Source of the DNA: Chthoniobacteraceae bacterium
Lineage (GTDB): Bacteria > Verrucomicrobiota > Verrucomicrobiia > Chthoniobacterales > Chthoniobacteraceae
Direction of reading: 5' to 3'
Assembly (NCBI GenBank): GCA_947471505.1
Contig: CANIWM010000001.1
Span: 1-64,000 of the forward strand
Length of the DNA stretch: 64,000 nucleotides
The translations under genes and the position numbers were made by a program. A model generated the notes under the pieces. It saw nothing but the letters and a program-made list of their open reading frames with translations. It was not told where the DNA came from and ran no database searches. Shown here piece by piece: positions 17,996 to 26,382 of this stretch; position 1 is the stretch's first letter; each line of letters begins with the position of its first letter.

Positions 17996-19372
17996 CTACA
18001 CCATGATCTCCTTCAGCACCGTCCCACTCACATCCGTCAGCCGGAAGTCCCGTCCGGCGTAGCGATACGTCAGCTTCTCGTGGTCGAGGCCGAGCGTGGC
18101 GAGGATGGTCGCGTGGAGGTCGTGGATTTGCACTTTGTTCTCCACGGCTTCGTAGCCGTAATCGTCCGTCGAGCCATAGCTCATGCCGCCTTTGATTCCG
18201 CCGCCCGCCATCCAGAGCGTGAAGCCTTTGTTGTTATGGTCGCGCCCGTCGCCGCCTTGCGCGTGTGGCGTGCGGCCAAACTCTCCGCTCCACACGACCA
18301 GCGTGTCTTTCAAAAGCCCGCGCTGTTTCAAATCGGTGAGCAACCCGGCGATGGGCGTATCTACAGCGGCAGCGTTGCCCGCGAGCGTCGTGGAGAGGTT
18401 AAAGTGGTGGTCCCAATTTCCATGTGTCACTTCCACAAAGCGCACGCCGCTCTCGATGAATTTGCGCGCCAGCAGGCACTTGCGGCCCATGTCGTCCGTC
18501 GCGCCGCCGCCGATGCCGTAGAGCTTTTTCGTCGCGTCGGTTTCTTTCGTGATGTCCATCGCGGCGGGCATCTGGCTCTGCATTTTGAAGGCGAGTTCGT
18601 AGCTCTCGATGACGCCTTCAATCTCTGGGTTGTAGCGATCGCGGCGCAGCGCCTCGCGGTTCAGCGTCTGGATGAGTTCCAGCTCGGCGCGCTGTGCGGT
18701 GGGGTTCAGCGTGCTCTCGATGTTGCGGACTTGCGCGCCGTTCACGCTGCGGTTTTCGCTGCCCACTTTTGTCGCCTGATAAATCGCGGGCAGAAACGCG
18801 CTGCCGTAGTTTTGCGCCCCGCCGAAGCCCTGCGAGGGCGTGATGGTGATGAAGCCCGGCAGGTTCTCGTTCGCCGTGCCGAGCCCATAAAGCGACCACG
18901 CGCCGAGCGACGGACGGACGAACTGCGAGTTGCCCGTGTGCAAGTTTACCATCGCCTGCGGATGCGCCGGGACGTTCGTCTGCATGGAGCGCACGAGGCA
19001 CATATCGTCCGCGTGCTGCGCGACGCCGGGGAACAGCTCCGACATCCACAAGCCGCTCTTCCCGTGCTGCGCAAATTTCCACTTCGAGCCGAGCAGCGTC
19101 GTGCCGGGCCGCTTGCCGGATTTACCCGTGTCGGCGGTGAGCTTCGGCTTGTAGTCAAACGTATCCACATGCGACGGCCCGCCGCGCATACACAGGAAAA
19201 TCACCCGCTTTGCCTTCGCGGGAAAATGGGACGCCTTCGGTGCCAGCGGCCCCGTTTCCGCAGCGCCCGCGAGGCCCGAAAATGCCAGCCAGCCAAAGCC
19301 GCACGAGAGTGTAGAGAGCACGTCGCGCCGGGTGAGAAGAGGAGTGATATGTCCGCAAGAATTAGAGTTCAT
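17996..19372 (-). CDS. DUF1501 protein with Tat signal (first copy)
   Basis: This 458-residue protein begins with a twin-arginine-type leader, LLTRRDVLSTLSCGFGWLAFSGLAGA. It continues with the DUF1501 hallmarks AKRVIFLCMRGGPSHVDTFDYKP, FITITPSQGFGGAQNYGSAFLPAIYQ, ESGVRFVEVTHGNWDHH, VVWSGEFGRTPHAQGGDGRDHN and WMAGGGIKGGMSYGSTDDYGY. The fold resembles alkaline phosphatase/sulfatase, but the biochemical role is not established. The family is abundant in PVC bacteria, normally paired with a DUF1549/DUF1553 cytochrome-type protein. No such partner lies here. ATG 19372 is chosen because the longer frame overlaps the mogA/moaB-type gene and has no signal peptide. Confidence 0.88.
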   Translation of the reverse strand: MNSNSCGHITPLLTRRDVLSTLSCGFGWLAFSGLAGAAETGPLAPKASHFPAKAKRVIFLCMRGGPSHVDTFDYKPKLTADTGKSGKRPGTTLLGSKWKFAQHGKSGLWMSELFPGVAQHADDMCLVRSMQTNVPAHPQAMVNLHTGNSQFVRPSLGAWSLYGLGTANENLPGFITITPSQGFGGAQNYGSAFLPAIYQATKVGSENRSVNGAQVRNIESTLNPTAQRAELELIQTLNREALRRDRYNPEIEGVIESYELAFKMQSQMPAAMDITKETDATKKLYGIGGGATDDMGRKCLLARKFIESGVRFVEVTHGNWDHHFNLSTTLAGNAAAVDTPIAGLLTDLKQRGLLKDTLVVWSGEFGRTPHAQGGDGRDHNNKGFTLWMAGGGIKGGMSYGSTDDYGYEAVENKVQIHDLHATILATLGLDHEKLTYRYAGRDFRLTDVSGTVLKEIMV

Positions 19373-19394
19373 AGTCGTCGCTTTGGAACAGTCG

Positions 19395-19889
19395 CTATTT
19401 CGAAAAGTTGCGCAGCCGCTCCCAACCGAGGTGGTCCAGGCACTCGATAATCGCCGGGAGCAAAAGCGGGAGGCATTCGCCGATGGCGCGGGGGTTGCCG
19501 GGTAGGTTGATGATGAGCGTTTTCCCGCGAGTCCCCGCCGTCGAGCGGCTGAGGATGGAAGTCGGCACTTTTGCGAACGACTGCACGCGCATGATCTCGC
19601 CAAAGCCCGGAAGCTCTCGCTCCAGCACCGCCCGCGTGGCCTCTGGCGTGACATCGCGCGGCGATGGCCCTGTGCCGCCCGTGGTGACGACCAGCGCCGT
19701 CTCGCCCGCGTCGCAAACTTCCCGCAAGATGCGCTCGATTTCCGCGCGCTCGTCGGGGATGAGCACGCGCTGCCACTCGATAGCCGTCGCGACGTGCTCA
19801 GCAAAAAACTGCTCTATCGCAGGCCCGCTGCGGTCTTCGTAAATCCCCGCCGCCGCGCGGTCGCTGAGAGTGATGCGGGCGAACTTCAT
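19395..19889 (-). CDS. mogA: MogA/MoaB-family molybdopterin adenylyltransferase
   Basis: This 164-residue protein adenylates molybdopterin before molybdate insertion. Family motifs are ITLSDRAAAGIYEDRSGP at the start, LVVTTGGTGPSPRDVTPEAT and ILSRSTAGTRGKTLIINLPGNPRAIGECL. The TGGTG loop binds the pterin phosphate. Its start overlaps the moaC stop (ATGA), so moaC and this gene form one minus-strand operon. MogA versus MoaB cannot be separated by eye. No molybdoenzyme or other moa gene lies in the window. Confidence 0.9.
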   Translation of the reverse strand: MKFARITLSDRAAAGIYEDRSGPAIEQFFAEHVATAIEWQRVLIPDERAEIERILREVCDAGETALVVTTGGTGPSPRDVTPEATRAVLERELPGFGEIMRVQSFAKVPTSILSRSTAGTRGKTLIINLPGNPRAIGECLPLLLPAIIECLDHLGWERLRNFSK

Positions 19890-20338
19890 TCCTTGCGTTT
19901 CTCCGTCACGCGGATGCCGCCAATCGTCATCCCATTATCCACGGCCTTGCACATGTCGTAAATCGTCAACGCCGCCACGCTGGCCGCCGTCAGCGCCTCC
20001 ATCTCCACGCCCGTCTTCGCCGTTGTCCGCGCCGTCGTGCGGATGCGCACCGCTTCCGCTTCGATGAAAAACTCCACGTCCACCGAATCGAGCGGCAGCG
20101 AGTGGCAGAGCGGGATCAGCTCATCGCACCGCTTCGCCGCCAAGATCCCCGCGATGCGCGCCACGGCGAGCACATCACCCTTCGGCAAAGCCTGCGCCCG
20201 CAGCGCCTCCACCGTTGCCGCCGCGCAATACACAAACCCTTCTGCGCACGCCACGCGCCGCTGCACGGGCTTGTGCCCGACATCTACCATGCGGGCCGTG
20301 CCGGTTTCATCGAGATGGCTAAAAGTGGCGTCGGACAT
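19886..20338 (-). CDS. moaC: Cyclic pyranopterin monophosphate synthase MoaC
   Basis: This 150-residue protein converts the MoaA product into cyclic pyranopterin monophosphate, the first committed step of molybdenum cofactor synthesis. It has MVDVGHKPVQRRVACAEG at the N-terminus, GDVLAVARIAGILAAKRCDELIPLCHSLPLDSVDV, and the conserved GVEMEALTAASVAALTIYDMCKA stretch. ATG 20338 gives the usual length. It is divergent from the DltA-like gene with 81 bases between, where both promoters must lie. Confidence 0.93.
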   Translation of the reverse strand: MSDATFSHLDETGTARMVDVGHKPVQRRVACAEGFVYCAAATVEALRAQALPKGDVLAVARIAGILAAKRCDELIPLCHSLPLDSVDVEFFIEAEAVRIRTTARTTAKTGVEMEALTAASVAALTIYDMCKAVDNGMTIGGIRVTEKRKE

Positions 20339-20419
20339 GGGTGCGACGTTGGCGAGCCGCTGCGAATTTGGCGAGAGCAGAGCTTGAGTTTTACCGTCGA
20401 GTTTACCGATGCTCGCGCC

Positions 20420-21883
20420 ATGCACCTTCTCGATCAGATTGCGGAATGGGTCCGCTCCACGCCGGAAAAACTCGCGCACATCAGCCACGAACGCCGCATG
20501 ACGTACGGCGAACTCGGTGCGCGCTCGGATGCCGTCGCCGCTTGGCTGGATGCGGAGTTGGGCGAGCGGCGCGTGCCCGTCGCCATCCTCGGGCACAAAG
20601 AGCCGGAGATGCTCATCACCTTTCTCGCGGCGGTGAAAACGGGGCGTCCGTATGTGCCGATTGATGTCTCGACGCCGACGGCGCGCGTGGAGCGGGTGAT
20701 GGAAGTTTCCGAGGCGGGCGTGCTCCTCACGCCGGAAAAAGTGGCGGCGATCCCGGCGGGCGGGAGCTACGAGGCGGCGCGGCGTGTGGGGGAAAGCGAC
20801 CCGTTTTACGTCCTCTTCACCAGCGGCAGCACGGGCGAGCCGAAGGGCGTCGTCATCACGCTGGCAAACCTCGATCACTATCTCGGCTGGATGCGCGGGG
20901 CGCATGAGTTCGCGCCCGGCGGCGAGGTGTTCCTGAACCACGCGCCGTTCACTTTCGATCTCAGCGTGCATGATATTTACCTCGCGCTGAGTACGGGCGG
21001 GACGATCTTTTCGCTCACGAAAGAAACGGCGGCAGACTTCCGCCAGCTCTTCGAGGCGCTGCGGACTTGCGGGGCGACGCAGTGGATGTCCACGCCGTCT
21101 TTCGCGCAGATGTGCATGATCGAGCGCGGGTTCTCGGCGGCGATGTTGCCTGCGATGAAACGCTTCTTTTTCTGCGGCGAGACGATGGCTCCCGAGACGG
21201 GCGCGCAAATGTTGGAGCGCTTCCCCGGCGTGGAAGTGTGGAATACGTACGGCCCCACCGAGGCGACCGTCGCGGTAACGAGTGTGCCCGTGACGCGCGA
21301 GCTGATCGCGGAGTGGAACCCGCTGCCCATCGGGCGCGTGATGCCCGGCACGCAGATCATCATCCGGGGTGAAAACGGCCAGCCTGTCCCGGCTGGCGAG
21401 CGCGGCGAGATCGTCATCGCCGGGCCAAATGTGAGCCCCGGCTACCTGCGCCGCCCGGACCTCACGGAGAAAGCGTTCGCGCCACACGAGGCGACGCGCT
21501 GCTACCGCACGGGCGATTGGGGCCGCGACCGCGATGGGATGATTTTCTGCGAGGGGCGGATGGATAATCAGATCAAACTCCACGGCCACCGCATCGAGCT
21601 TGGCGACATGGAGGCGAATCTCCGCGACCTCGACGAGATCGCCGATGCCGTCGTGCTGCCCGTGAAAAAAGGCGACCGTGTGGACAGCGTGGCCGCGTTC
21701 GTCGTGCTGAGCGGGCCGAAGCAAGGCAGCGACTTCGAGCAAGCGGCGAAGCTCAAAACGAAACTCGGCGAGCGCCTGCCGCCCTACATGGTGCCACGCA
21801 AATTCGTCTTCCTCGACAGCTTCCCCATGAACGCGAACGGCAAAGCCGACCGCAAGCAGCTCGCGGCGATGATTGGGCAATGA
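20420..21883 (+). CDS. DltA-like adenylation enzyme (D-alanine-carrier ligase family)
   Basis: This 487-residue AMP-forming ligase has the adenylation core motifs: FTSGSTGEPKGVVIT (A3), NTYGPTEATVAVTSVP (A5), YRTGDWGRDRDG (A7), GRMDNQIKLHGHRIELGDMEANL (A8) and NANGKADRKQL (A10 Lys). The short N-terminus, VEVWNTYGPTEATVAVT segment and length fit D-alanine--poly(phosphoribitol) ligase DltA. No dltB, dltC or dltD lies nearby. In an LPS-bearing bacterium it may instead load an amino acid on a standalone carrier protein for another product. ATG 20420 is preferred over a longer frame that would overlap moaC on the other strand. Confidence 0.8.
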   Translation: MHLLDQIAEWVRSTPEKLAHISHERRMTYGELGARSDAVAAWLDAELGERRVPVAILGHKEPEMLITFLAAVKTGRPYVPIDVSTPTARVERVMEVSEAGVLLTPEKVAAIPAGGSYEAARRVGESDPFYVLFTSGSTGEPKGVVITLANLDHYLGWMRGAHEFAPGGEVFLNHAPFTFDLSVHDIYLALSTGGTIFSLTKETAADFRQLFEALRTCGATQWMSTPSFAQMCMIERGFSAAMLPAMKRFFFCGETMAPETGAQMLERFPGVEVWNTYGPTEATVAVTSVPVTRELIAEWNPLPIGRVMPGTQIIIRGENGQPVPAGERGEIVIAGPNVSPGYLRRPDLTEKAFAPHEATRCYRTGDWGRDRDGMIFCEGRMDNQIKLHGHRIELGDMEANLRDLDEIADAVVLPVKKGDRVDSVAAFVVLSGPKQGSDFEQAAKLKTKLGERLPPYMVPRKFVFLDSFPMNANGKADRKQLAAMIGQ

Positions 21884-21890
21884 CGCGAGT

Positions 21891-23150
21891 TCACAGCTCC
21901 CGACTCAGCCACTCGACGACGTAGTCTAGCTCTTCGTCGGTTATCGTGAATGGCGGGAGGAGGCTGAGGATGTGGGAGGCGGGGCCGTCGGCGAGCATGA
22001 TGATGCCGGCGCGAAGGGCGCGCTGGATGATCGAGATGGCGCGCTCGGTGTCGGGTTTTCCGTCGGCTTTTACGAGCGCGATGCCGAGCATGAGACCGGT
22101 GCCGCGAATCTCGTGGTGGGTGATGCGGCGGAGAGCGGAGGTGAGGCGTGCGCTTTTCTCCCGCACGGTGGCGCTGATTGCGGGGTCGGCGTGCGCTTTG
22201 ATAGAAGCGAGTGCCATGGCGCAGCCTACGGGGTGGCCGAGGAAGGTGCTGGTGTGGAGGGCTTCGCCGTGGGTCTCGGGCCAAGCGTTCATGATGTGCT
22301 GTGGACCGATGCAGGCGCTGAGCGGGAAGCCGCCAGTGAGGGCTTTGCCGAGGCAGATGAGGTCGGGGATGGTGGCGGTGTGATCGCACGCGAAGAGGGG
22401 GCCGGTGCGGTGGAAACCGGTGAGGATTTCATCGGCGATGAGGAGCAGCCCGTGCGTGTCGCAAAAGGCGCGGAGCATGGGGAGAAAATCGGGCGGTGGA
22501 AGGACGCAGCCGCCGCGTCCCTGGATGGGCTCGACGAGAATCGCGCCGATGTTCTTTTCCAAAAGAGCGCGGTTGAGTTCGTCGGAGTTGGAGGGGTAGG
22601 GGAGGACGACGGCGAGGTCGGCGAGCTGGGGGCGGAAGGGGGCCTGAAAAAATGGGAGCCCGCCTGCTGCGAGCGCGCCGAGGCCGAGGCCGTGGTAGCC
22701 GCCGCGAAATACGATGACGCCCGGCTTTCCGGTGTGAAGGAGGGTGGTTTTGAGGGCGGCTTCGACAGCGTCGGAGCCGGAGTTGCCGAGGATGACTTTG
22801 GCGGGGCCGCGCTTCCAACGCTCGAAGGTGATGGTGGAGAGTTGTTCGCAGAGTTCGGCTTTGGCTTCGGTGGGGTGGACGTCGCCCATGGCGTGGACGA
22901 GGCGGGCGGCTTGGGCCGTCATCGCCGCAGCGGTCGCGCCGTGGCCGAGCGAGGCGACGCCAAATGCGGAGGTGAGGTCGAGGAAGCGGTTGCCGTCGGC
23001 GTCCCAGACGTTCACGCCGTGTGCGCGCTCCCAAAAAATGGGCCACTCGGGAGAGGTGAAGGTGACGTTGCGCGACTCAGCGCGACGCAGCCGTGCGGCG
23101 AGAGAGAGGGACCGAGGGCCGGGGATGGGCGTGTGGAGTTCAGGTAGCAT
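21891..23150 (-). CDS. Class III PLP-dependent aminotransferase
   Basis: This 419-residue enzyme has the fold-type I class III motifs. These are NVWDADGNRFLDLTSAFGVASLGH, the cofactor phosphate loop ILGNSGSDAVEAALK, YHGLGLG, GAILVEPIQGRGGC, LLIADEILTGFHRTG with the PLP-binding Asp, and the PLP Lys in ICLGKALTGGFPLSA. Related enzymes act on acetylornithine, 4-aminobutyrate, diaminobutyrate or aminomutase substrates. Specificity is not readable here and no pathway genes are adjacent. It is convergent with the DltA-like gene and three bases from the downstream lipoprotein's upstream end. Confidence 0.85.
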   Translation of the reverse strand: MLPELHTPIPGPRSLSLAARLRRAESRNVTFTSPEWPIFWERAHGVNVWDADGNRFLDLTSAFGVASLGHGATAAAMTAQAARLVHAMGDVHPTEAKAELCEQLSTITFERWKRGPAKVILGNSGSDAVEAALKTTLLHTGKPGVIVFRGGYHGLGLGALAAGGLPFFQAPFRPQLADLAVVLPYPSNSDELNRALLEKNIGAILVEPIQGRGGCVLPPPDFLPMLRAFCDTHGLLLIADEILTGFHRTGPLFACDHTATIPDLICLGKALTGGFPLSACIGPQHIMNAWPETHGEALHTSTFLGHPVGCAMALASIKAHADPAISATVREKSARLTSALRRITHHEIRGTGLMLGIALVKADGKPDTERAISIIQRALRAGIIMLADGPASHILSLLPPFTITDEELDYVVEWLSREL

Positions 23151-23153
23151 GGT

Positions 23154-23525
23154 TCACGGCACGCGGCGGTCTAGGAGGATCACTTTTTCGCTAAAATCCG
23201 CCGGCCGTTCCCGCTTGGGCTGGGCGAGCTTGAGCTGATCGGCGGAGAGAAATACGAGCAACGACTTCGCGATGATGCGCGTAGGGCCAAGCTGGAAATC
23301 GAGGTCGATGTGGAGCGGGGCGGTATTCGGGTGGATCAAGTAAGTACCTCTGCCGCGCTCGTAGCCCGCAATCACCGTGAGCTTGCCGCCTTTTTCAAAG
23401 ACCATGATCGTCCGGGTGCCATCCGCCTCGCGCCCTTCCCACGCGCCGAGCAGCCGAGCCGTCGGGTCGTAGCCGCACCCGGCGAAAAGCAGAGCCGCAA
23501 TAAAAGTGAACACGCGCACAAACAT
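23154..23525 (-). CDS. Small lipoprotein of unknown function
   Basis: This 123-residue protein starts MFVRVFTFIAALLFAGCGYDP, a lipoprotein signal with lipobox FAGC. The mature part reads LLGAWEGREADGTRTIMVFEKGGKLTVIAGYERGRGTYLIHPNTAPLHIDL, resembling small beta-barrel domains of the lipocalin-like or TIGR03067 type (weight-like G.W....DG....). It lies three bases upstream of the aminotransferase gene on the same strand and may be co-transcribed with it. No function is assigned. Confidence 0.65.
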   Translation of the reverse strand: MFVRVFTFIAALLFAGCGYDPTARLLGAWEGREADGTRTIMVFEKGGKLTVIAGYERGRGTYLIHPNTAPLHIDLDFQLGPTRIIAKSLLVFLSADQLKLAQPKRERPADFSEKVILLDRRVP

Positions 23526-23613
23526 CGTGCGCCGAGTTAGCGGACACGCAAAGGCGAGTCGAGCGCGGCTTCGCGGTTGTGCTTCGTGCGCCGCCTGCTA
23601 ACACGTCTCCGCA

Positions 23614-24312
23614 ATGACGCCTACAAATCAGGGTTCCATCCGTCTTTTTCGGGTCTTCGGCATCACGGTCTTTCTCCATTGGTCGTGGTTTGCCGTGGCG
23701 GCGTACGAGTTTCAGACTCGGTACGGCATCTTTGCTTCGCACGCGTACTCGTCGGTTCTTTGGAACGTCTTCGAGTATCTCGGGCTATTCGCCATCGTCT
23801 TGCTCCATGAGTTCGGCCACTCGCTCGCGTGCCGGCAGGTTGGCGGACAGGCGGACCGGATCGTCCTTTGGCCGCTCGGCGGCGTCGCCTACGTCGCCCC
23901 GCCGCAGCGTCCAGGCGCGATGCTGTGGAGCATTGCTGCGGGGCCCCTGGTGAATGTGGCGCTCTTTCCAGTCTTCGTAATTGCTGGGAAGCTTACGGCA
24001 GATAATCCCGCGGTCCCATTCGATGTCGCGCTGCTCTTGTTCAACCTTGGGAGCATCAACACCATGCTGCTTATCTTTAATATGCTGCCCGTCTATCCGC
24101 TAGACGGCGGGCAAATCCTCCGCTCCCTGCTGTGGTTCGCGATTGGGCCGGTGAAAAGCTTGCTCGTGGCGACGTCGATTGGGTTTATCGGGGTCGCTGG
24201 GTTGGCGTATTGGGCGATCACTGCGGAGTCCATCTGGCTCGGGATTATGGCTTTTTTCATGTTCGTGAACTGCCGCGCCGCGTGGACGCGCGCACGGGCG
24301 ATGTCTCCGTAA
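23614..24312 (+). CDS. Site-2 protease family membrane metallopeptidase (M50)
   Basis: This 232-residue integral membrane protein has the M50 zinc motif LLHEFGHSLACR and the second motif NMLPVYPLDGGQILRSLL, whose Asp completes the metal site. Opening residues IRLFRVFGITVFLHWSWFAVA and WPLGGVAYV are typical of the short SpoIVFB/YwhC-like branch, without PDZ or CBS domains. About six membrane segments are seen. It may cleave membrane-bound regulators, but its substrate is unknown. It starts 88 bases from a divergent lipoprotein gene. Confidence 0.88.
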   Translation: MTPTNQGSIRLFRVFGITVFLHWSWFAVAAYEFQTRYGIFASHAYSSVLWNVFEYLGLFAIVLLHEFGHSLACRQVGGQADRIVLWPLGGVAYVAPPQRPGAMLWSIAAGPLVNVALFPVFVIAGKLTADNPAVPFDVALLLFNLGSINTMLLIFNMLPVYPLDGGQILRSLLWFAIGPVKSLLVATSIGFIGVAGLAYWAITAESIWLGIMAFFMFVNCRAAWTRARAMSP

Positions 24313-24390
24313 AGTTGTGAAATTGCAGAAAATACATCTTTGAGGCTTGTAGCTTCGTGTACATTCGGAACGTATTTAATTTCACATCTG

Positions 24391-25377
24391 ATGTCCGAGC
24401 TACCGAATCACCATCCATCCATCACAAAACGCGCACTCATTCGCCTGCGCCAATGGTTTGATTCCGATTACTTCCCCGGCGGTCCCGAGGCCGCCAGAGC
24501 AAAGCCCGACCGCTTCGAGTGGGCCCGCGCCATCCCGTTTATCTTCATCCATGCGGGCTGTCTTTTCCTGCCGCTCGTGGGCTGGAGTTGGGCTGCCGTA
24601 GCCGTCGCCGCCGCGCTTTACTTGCTGCGAATGTTCGCGATCACCGGGTTTTATCACCGCTATTTTTCGCACCGGACGTTCCAGACCAGCCGCGTGGCGC
24701 AGTTCATCTTTGCGGCGTGGGGGAATACGGCGGTGCAGCGCGGCGCGCTCTGGTGGGCGGCGGTCCATCGGCATCACCACAAGCACTCCGACGATGAGCA
24801 CGACGCGCATTCGCCGAGGCAGCGCGGCTTTTGGTGGGCGCACATCGGCTGGATGACGACGTCGAAGAACTTTCCCACGGACTACAACACGATCCGGGAC
24901 CTCGCGAAGTATCCCGAGTTGGTTTTCCTGAACCGTTTCGACCTCATCGTGCCCGCGATTTTTGGCGTCTCGCTGTATGGCTTTGGCGCGCTGCTGAACT
25001 ACGTCTGGCCGCAACTCGGCACATCGGGCGGGCAGATTTTTATCTGGGGCTTTTTTGTCAGCACCGTGTTCTTGCTCCACGGCACCTTATTCATCAATTC
25101 GCTCGCGCACGTCTGGGGCCGCAAACGTTTTAATACGGAAGACGACAGCCGCAACAGCCTGCTGCTCGCGCTCATCACCCTCGGCGAAGGCTGGCACAAT
25201 AACCACCACCGCTACATGGCCGCGGCTCGGCAGGGCTTTTTCTGGTGGGAAATTGACGTTACTTTCTACGTGCTGAAAGTCTTCTCTTGGCTCGGCATCA
25301 TCTGGGACCTGAAGCCCGTGCCGAAGTCCATCTACGCTGAAGTCAGCGCGCAGGGACCGGCGGCAGAGTCGAAGTGA
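24391..25377 (+). CDS. Acyl-CoA/acyl-lipid fatty acid desaturase (delta-9 type)
   Basis: This 328-residue membrane di-iron enzyme has all three His boxes: HRYFSHRTF, HRHHHKHSDDEHDAHSPRQRGFWWAHIGW, and GEGWHNNHHRYMAAARQGFFWWEID. The HxxxxH/HxxHH/HxxHH arrangement and following FWWEID are typical of stearoyl-CoA desaturase-type enzymes. It introduces a cis double bond in membrane fatty acids using oxygen and reduced ferredoxin or cytochrome. ATG 24391 is chosen because the preceding residues have no family resemblance. Its stop overlaps the GTG start of queA by four bases. Confidence 0.92.
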   Translation: MSELPNHHPSITKRALIRLRQWFDSDYFPGGPEAARAKPDRFEWARAIPFIFIHAGCLFLPLVGWSWAAVAVAAALYLLRMFAITGFYHRYFSHRTFQTSRVAQFIFAAWGNTAVQRGALWWAAVHRHHHKHSDDEHDAHSPRQRGFWWAHIGWMTTSKNFPTDYNTIRDLAKYPELVFLNRFDLIVPAIFGVSLYGFGALLNYVWPQLGTSGGQIFIWGFFVSTVFLLHGTLFINSLAHVWGRKRFNTEDDSRNSLLLALITLGEGWHNNHHRYMAAARQGFFWWEIDVTFYVLKVFSWLGIIWDLKPVPKSIYAEVSAQGPAAESK

Positions 25378-26345
25378 GCCTCGCGCTGTCCGACTACGAC
25401 TTCACGCTTCCCGACGACCGCATCGCGCGCCACCCCGCCGCGCGCCGCGACGAATCGCGGATGATGGTCCTCCATCGCGCCACTGGCACGATCGAGCACC
25501 GCACGTTCGGCGACTTCCCCAGCTACCTTCGGGAAAGCGACCTCGTCGTGCTCAACGACACGCGCGTCATCCCCGCACGAGCCTTCAGCGACGACCGCAA
25601 AATCGAGCTGCTCTTCCTCGAACCCGCCGGACCCAGCGCGTGGATGTGCATGGTGAAGCCGGGGCGAAAAATGCGCGAGGGAGCCGAACTCACCGTCGGC
25701 GGCGTGCGCGGAGTCGTCGCCAGCATTTGCCCAGACGGAGAACGCATCATCTCGTTCGACGGCCTAGTGGACCTCGACCGCGTCGGCGAACTGCCGCTTC
25801 CGCCCTACTTCGACCGACGACCCGAGGACGAAGACGATGAACGCTACCAGACCGTCTATGCGCGCAATCGCGGCGCAGTCGCCGCGCCCACGGCAGGGCT
25901 CCACTTCACCCCCGAGATACTCGCGCGAATTCCCCACGCATTCCTCACGCTCCACGTCGGCGCGGGCACTTTCCGCCCCGTGCAAGTGGACGACATCACG
26001 CAGCATCGGATGCACTTCGAGCGATACGCCATCTCCGCCGAGACTGCCGCTACCGCCAACGCCGCCAGCCGCATCGTCGCCGTCGGCACCACCTCCGCGC
26101 GCGTGCTGGAGTCCATCGGGCGGCCCTTCGCCGCACGCGAAGGGCGGACGGACATCTTCATCCACCCGCCCTACCAACCGCGCGCCGTGGACGTGCTGCT
26201 CACCAATTTCCACCTCCCAAAAAGCACGCTCCTCATGCTCGTCAGCGCATTCGCCGGGCGCGACTTCATCCTCCGCGCCTACGCCGAAGCCATCGCGAGC
26301 GGCTACCGCTTTTACAGCTACGGCGACTGTATGTTGATTGTCTGA
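25374..26345 (+). CDS. queA: S-adenosylmethionine:tRNA ribosyltransferase-isomerase QueA
   Basis: This 323-residue enzyme forms epoxyqueuosine in tRNA from the preQ1 base. Landmarks are LSDYDFTLPDDRIARHPAARRDESRMMVL, DLVVLNDTRVIPAR, PLPPYFDRRPEDEDDERYQTVYA, GAVAAPTAGLHFT, THVGAGTFRPV-like TLHVGAGTFRPVQV, and LLTNFHLPKSTLLMLVSAFAG. The GTG at 25374 is the start that gives the full N-terminus and it overlaps the desaturase stop. Slightly shorter than the 340-350 typical length. In many bacteria queA sits beside tgt-yajC-secDF, but here it is about 12 kb away. Confidence 0.95.
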   Translation: MSLALSDYDFTLPDDRIARHPAARRDESRMMVLHRATGTIEHRTFGDFPSYLRESDLVVLNDTRVIPARAFSDDRKIELLFLEPAGPSAWMCMVKPGRKMREGAELTVGGVRGVVASICPDGERIISFDGLVDLDRVGELPLPPYFDRRPEDEDDERYQTVYARNRGAVAAPTAGLHFTPEILARIPHAFLTLHVGAGTFRPVQVDDITQHRMHFERYAISAETAATANAASRIVAVGTTSARVLESIGRPFAAREGRTDIFIHPPYQPRAVDVLLTNFHLPKSTLLMLVSAFAGRDFILRAYAEAIASGYRFYSYGDCMLIV

Positions 26346-26382
26346 GTTTGACCACGCCAACGACGTCCAAGCCCAGATTGGA

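Noticed and set aside
21972-23147. A 391-codon plus-strand frame opposite the aminotransferase
   Set aside because: It is Gly/Glu/Val-rich low-complexity sequence, and the minus strand carries intact PLP motifs.
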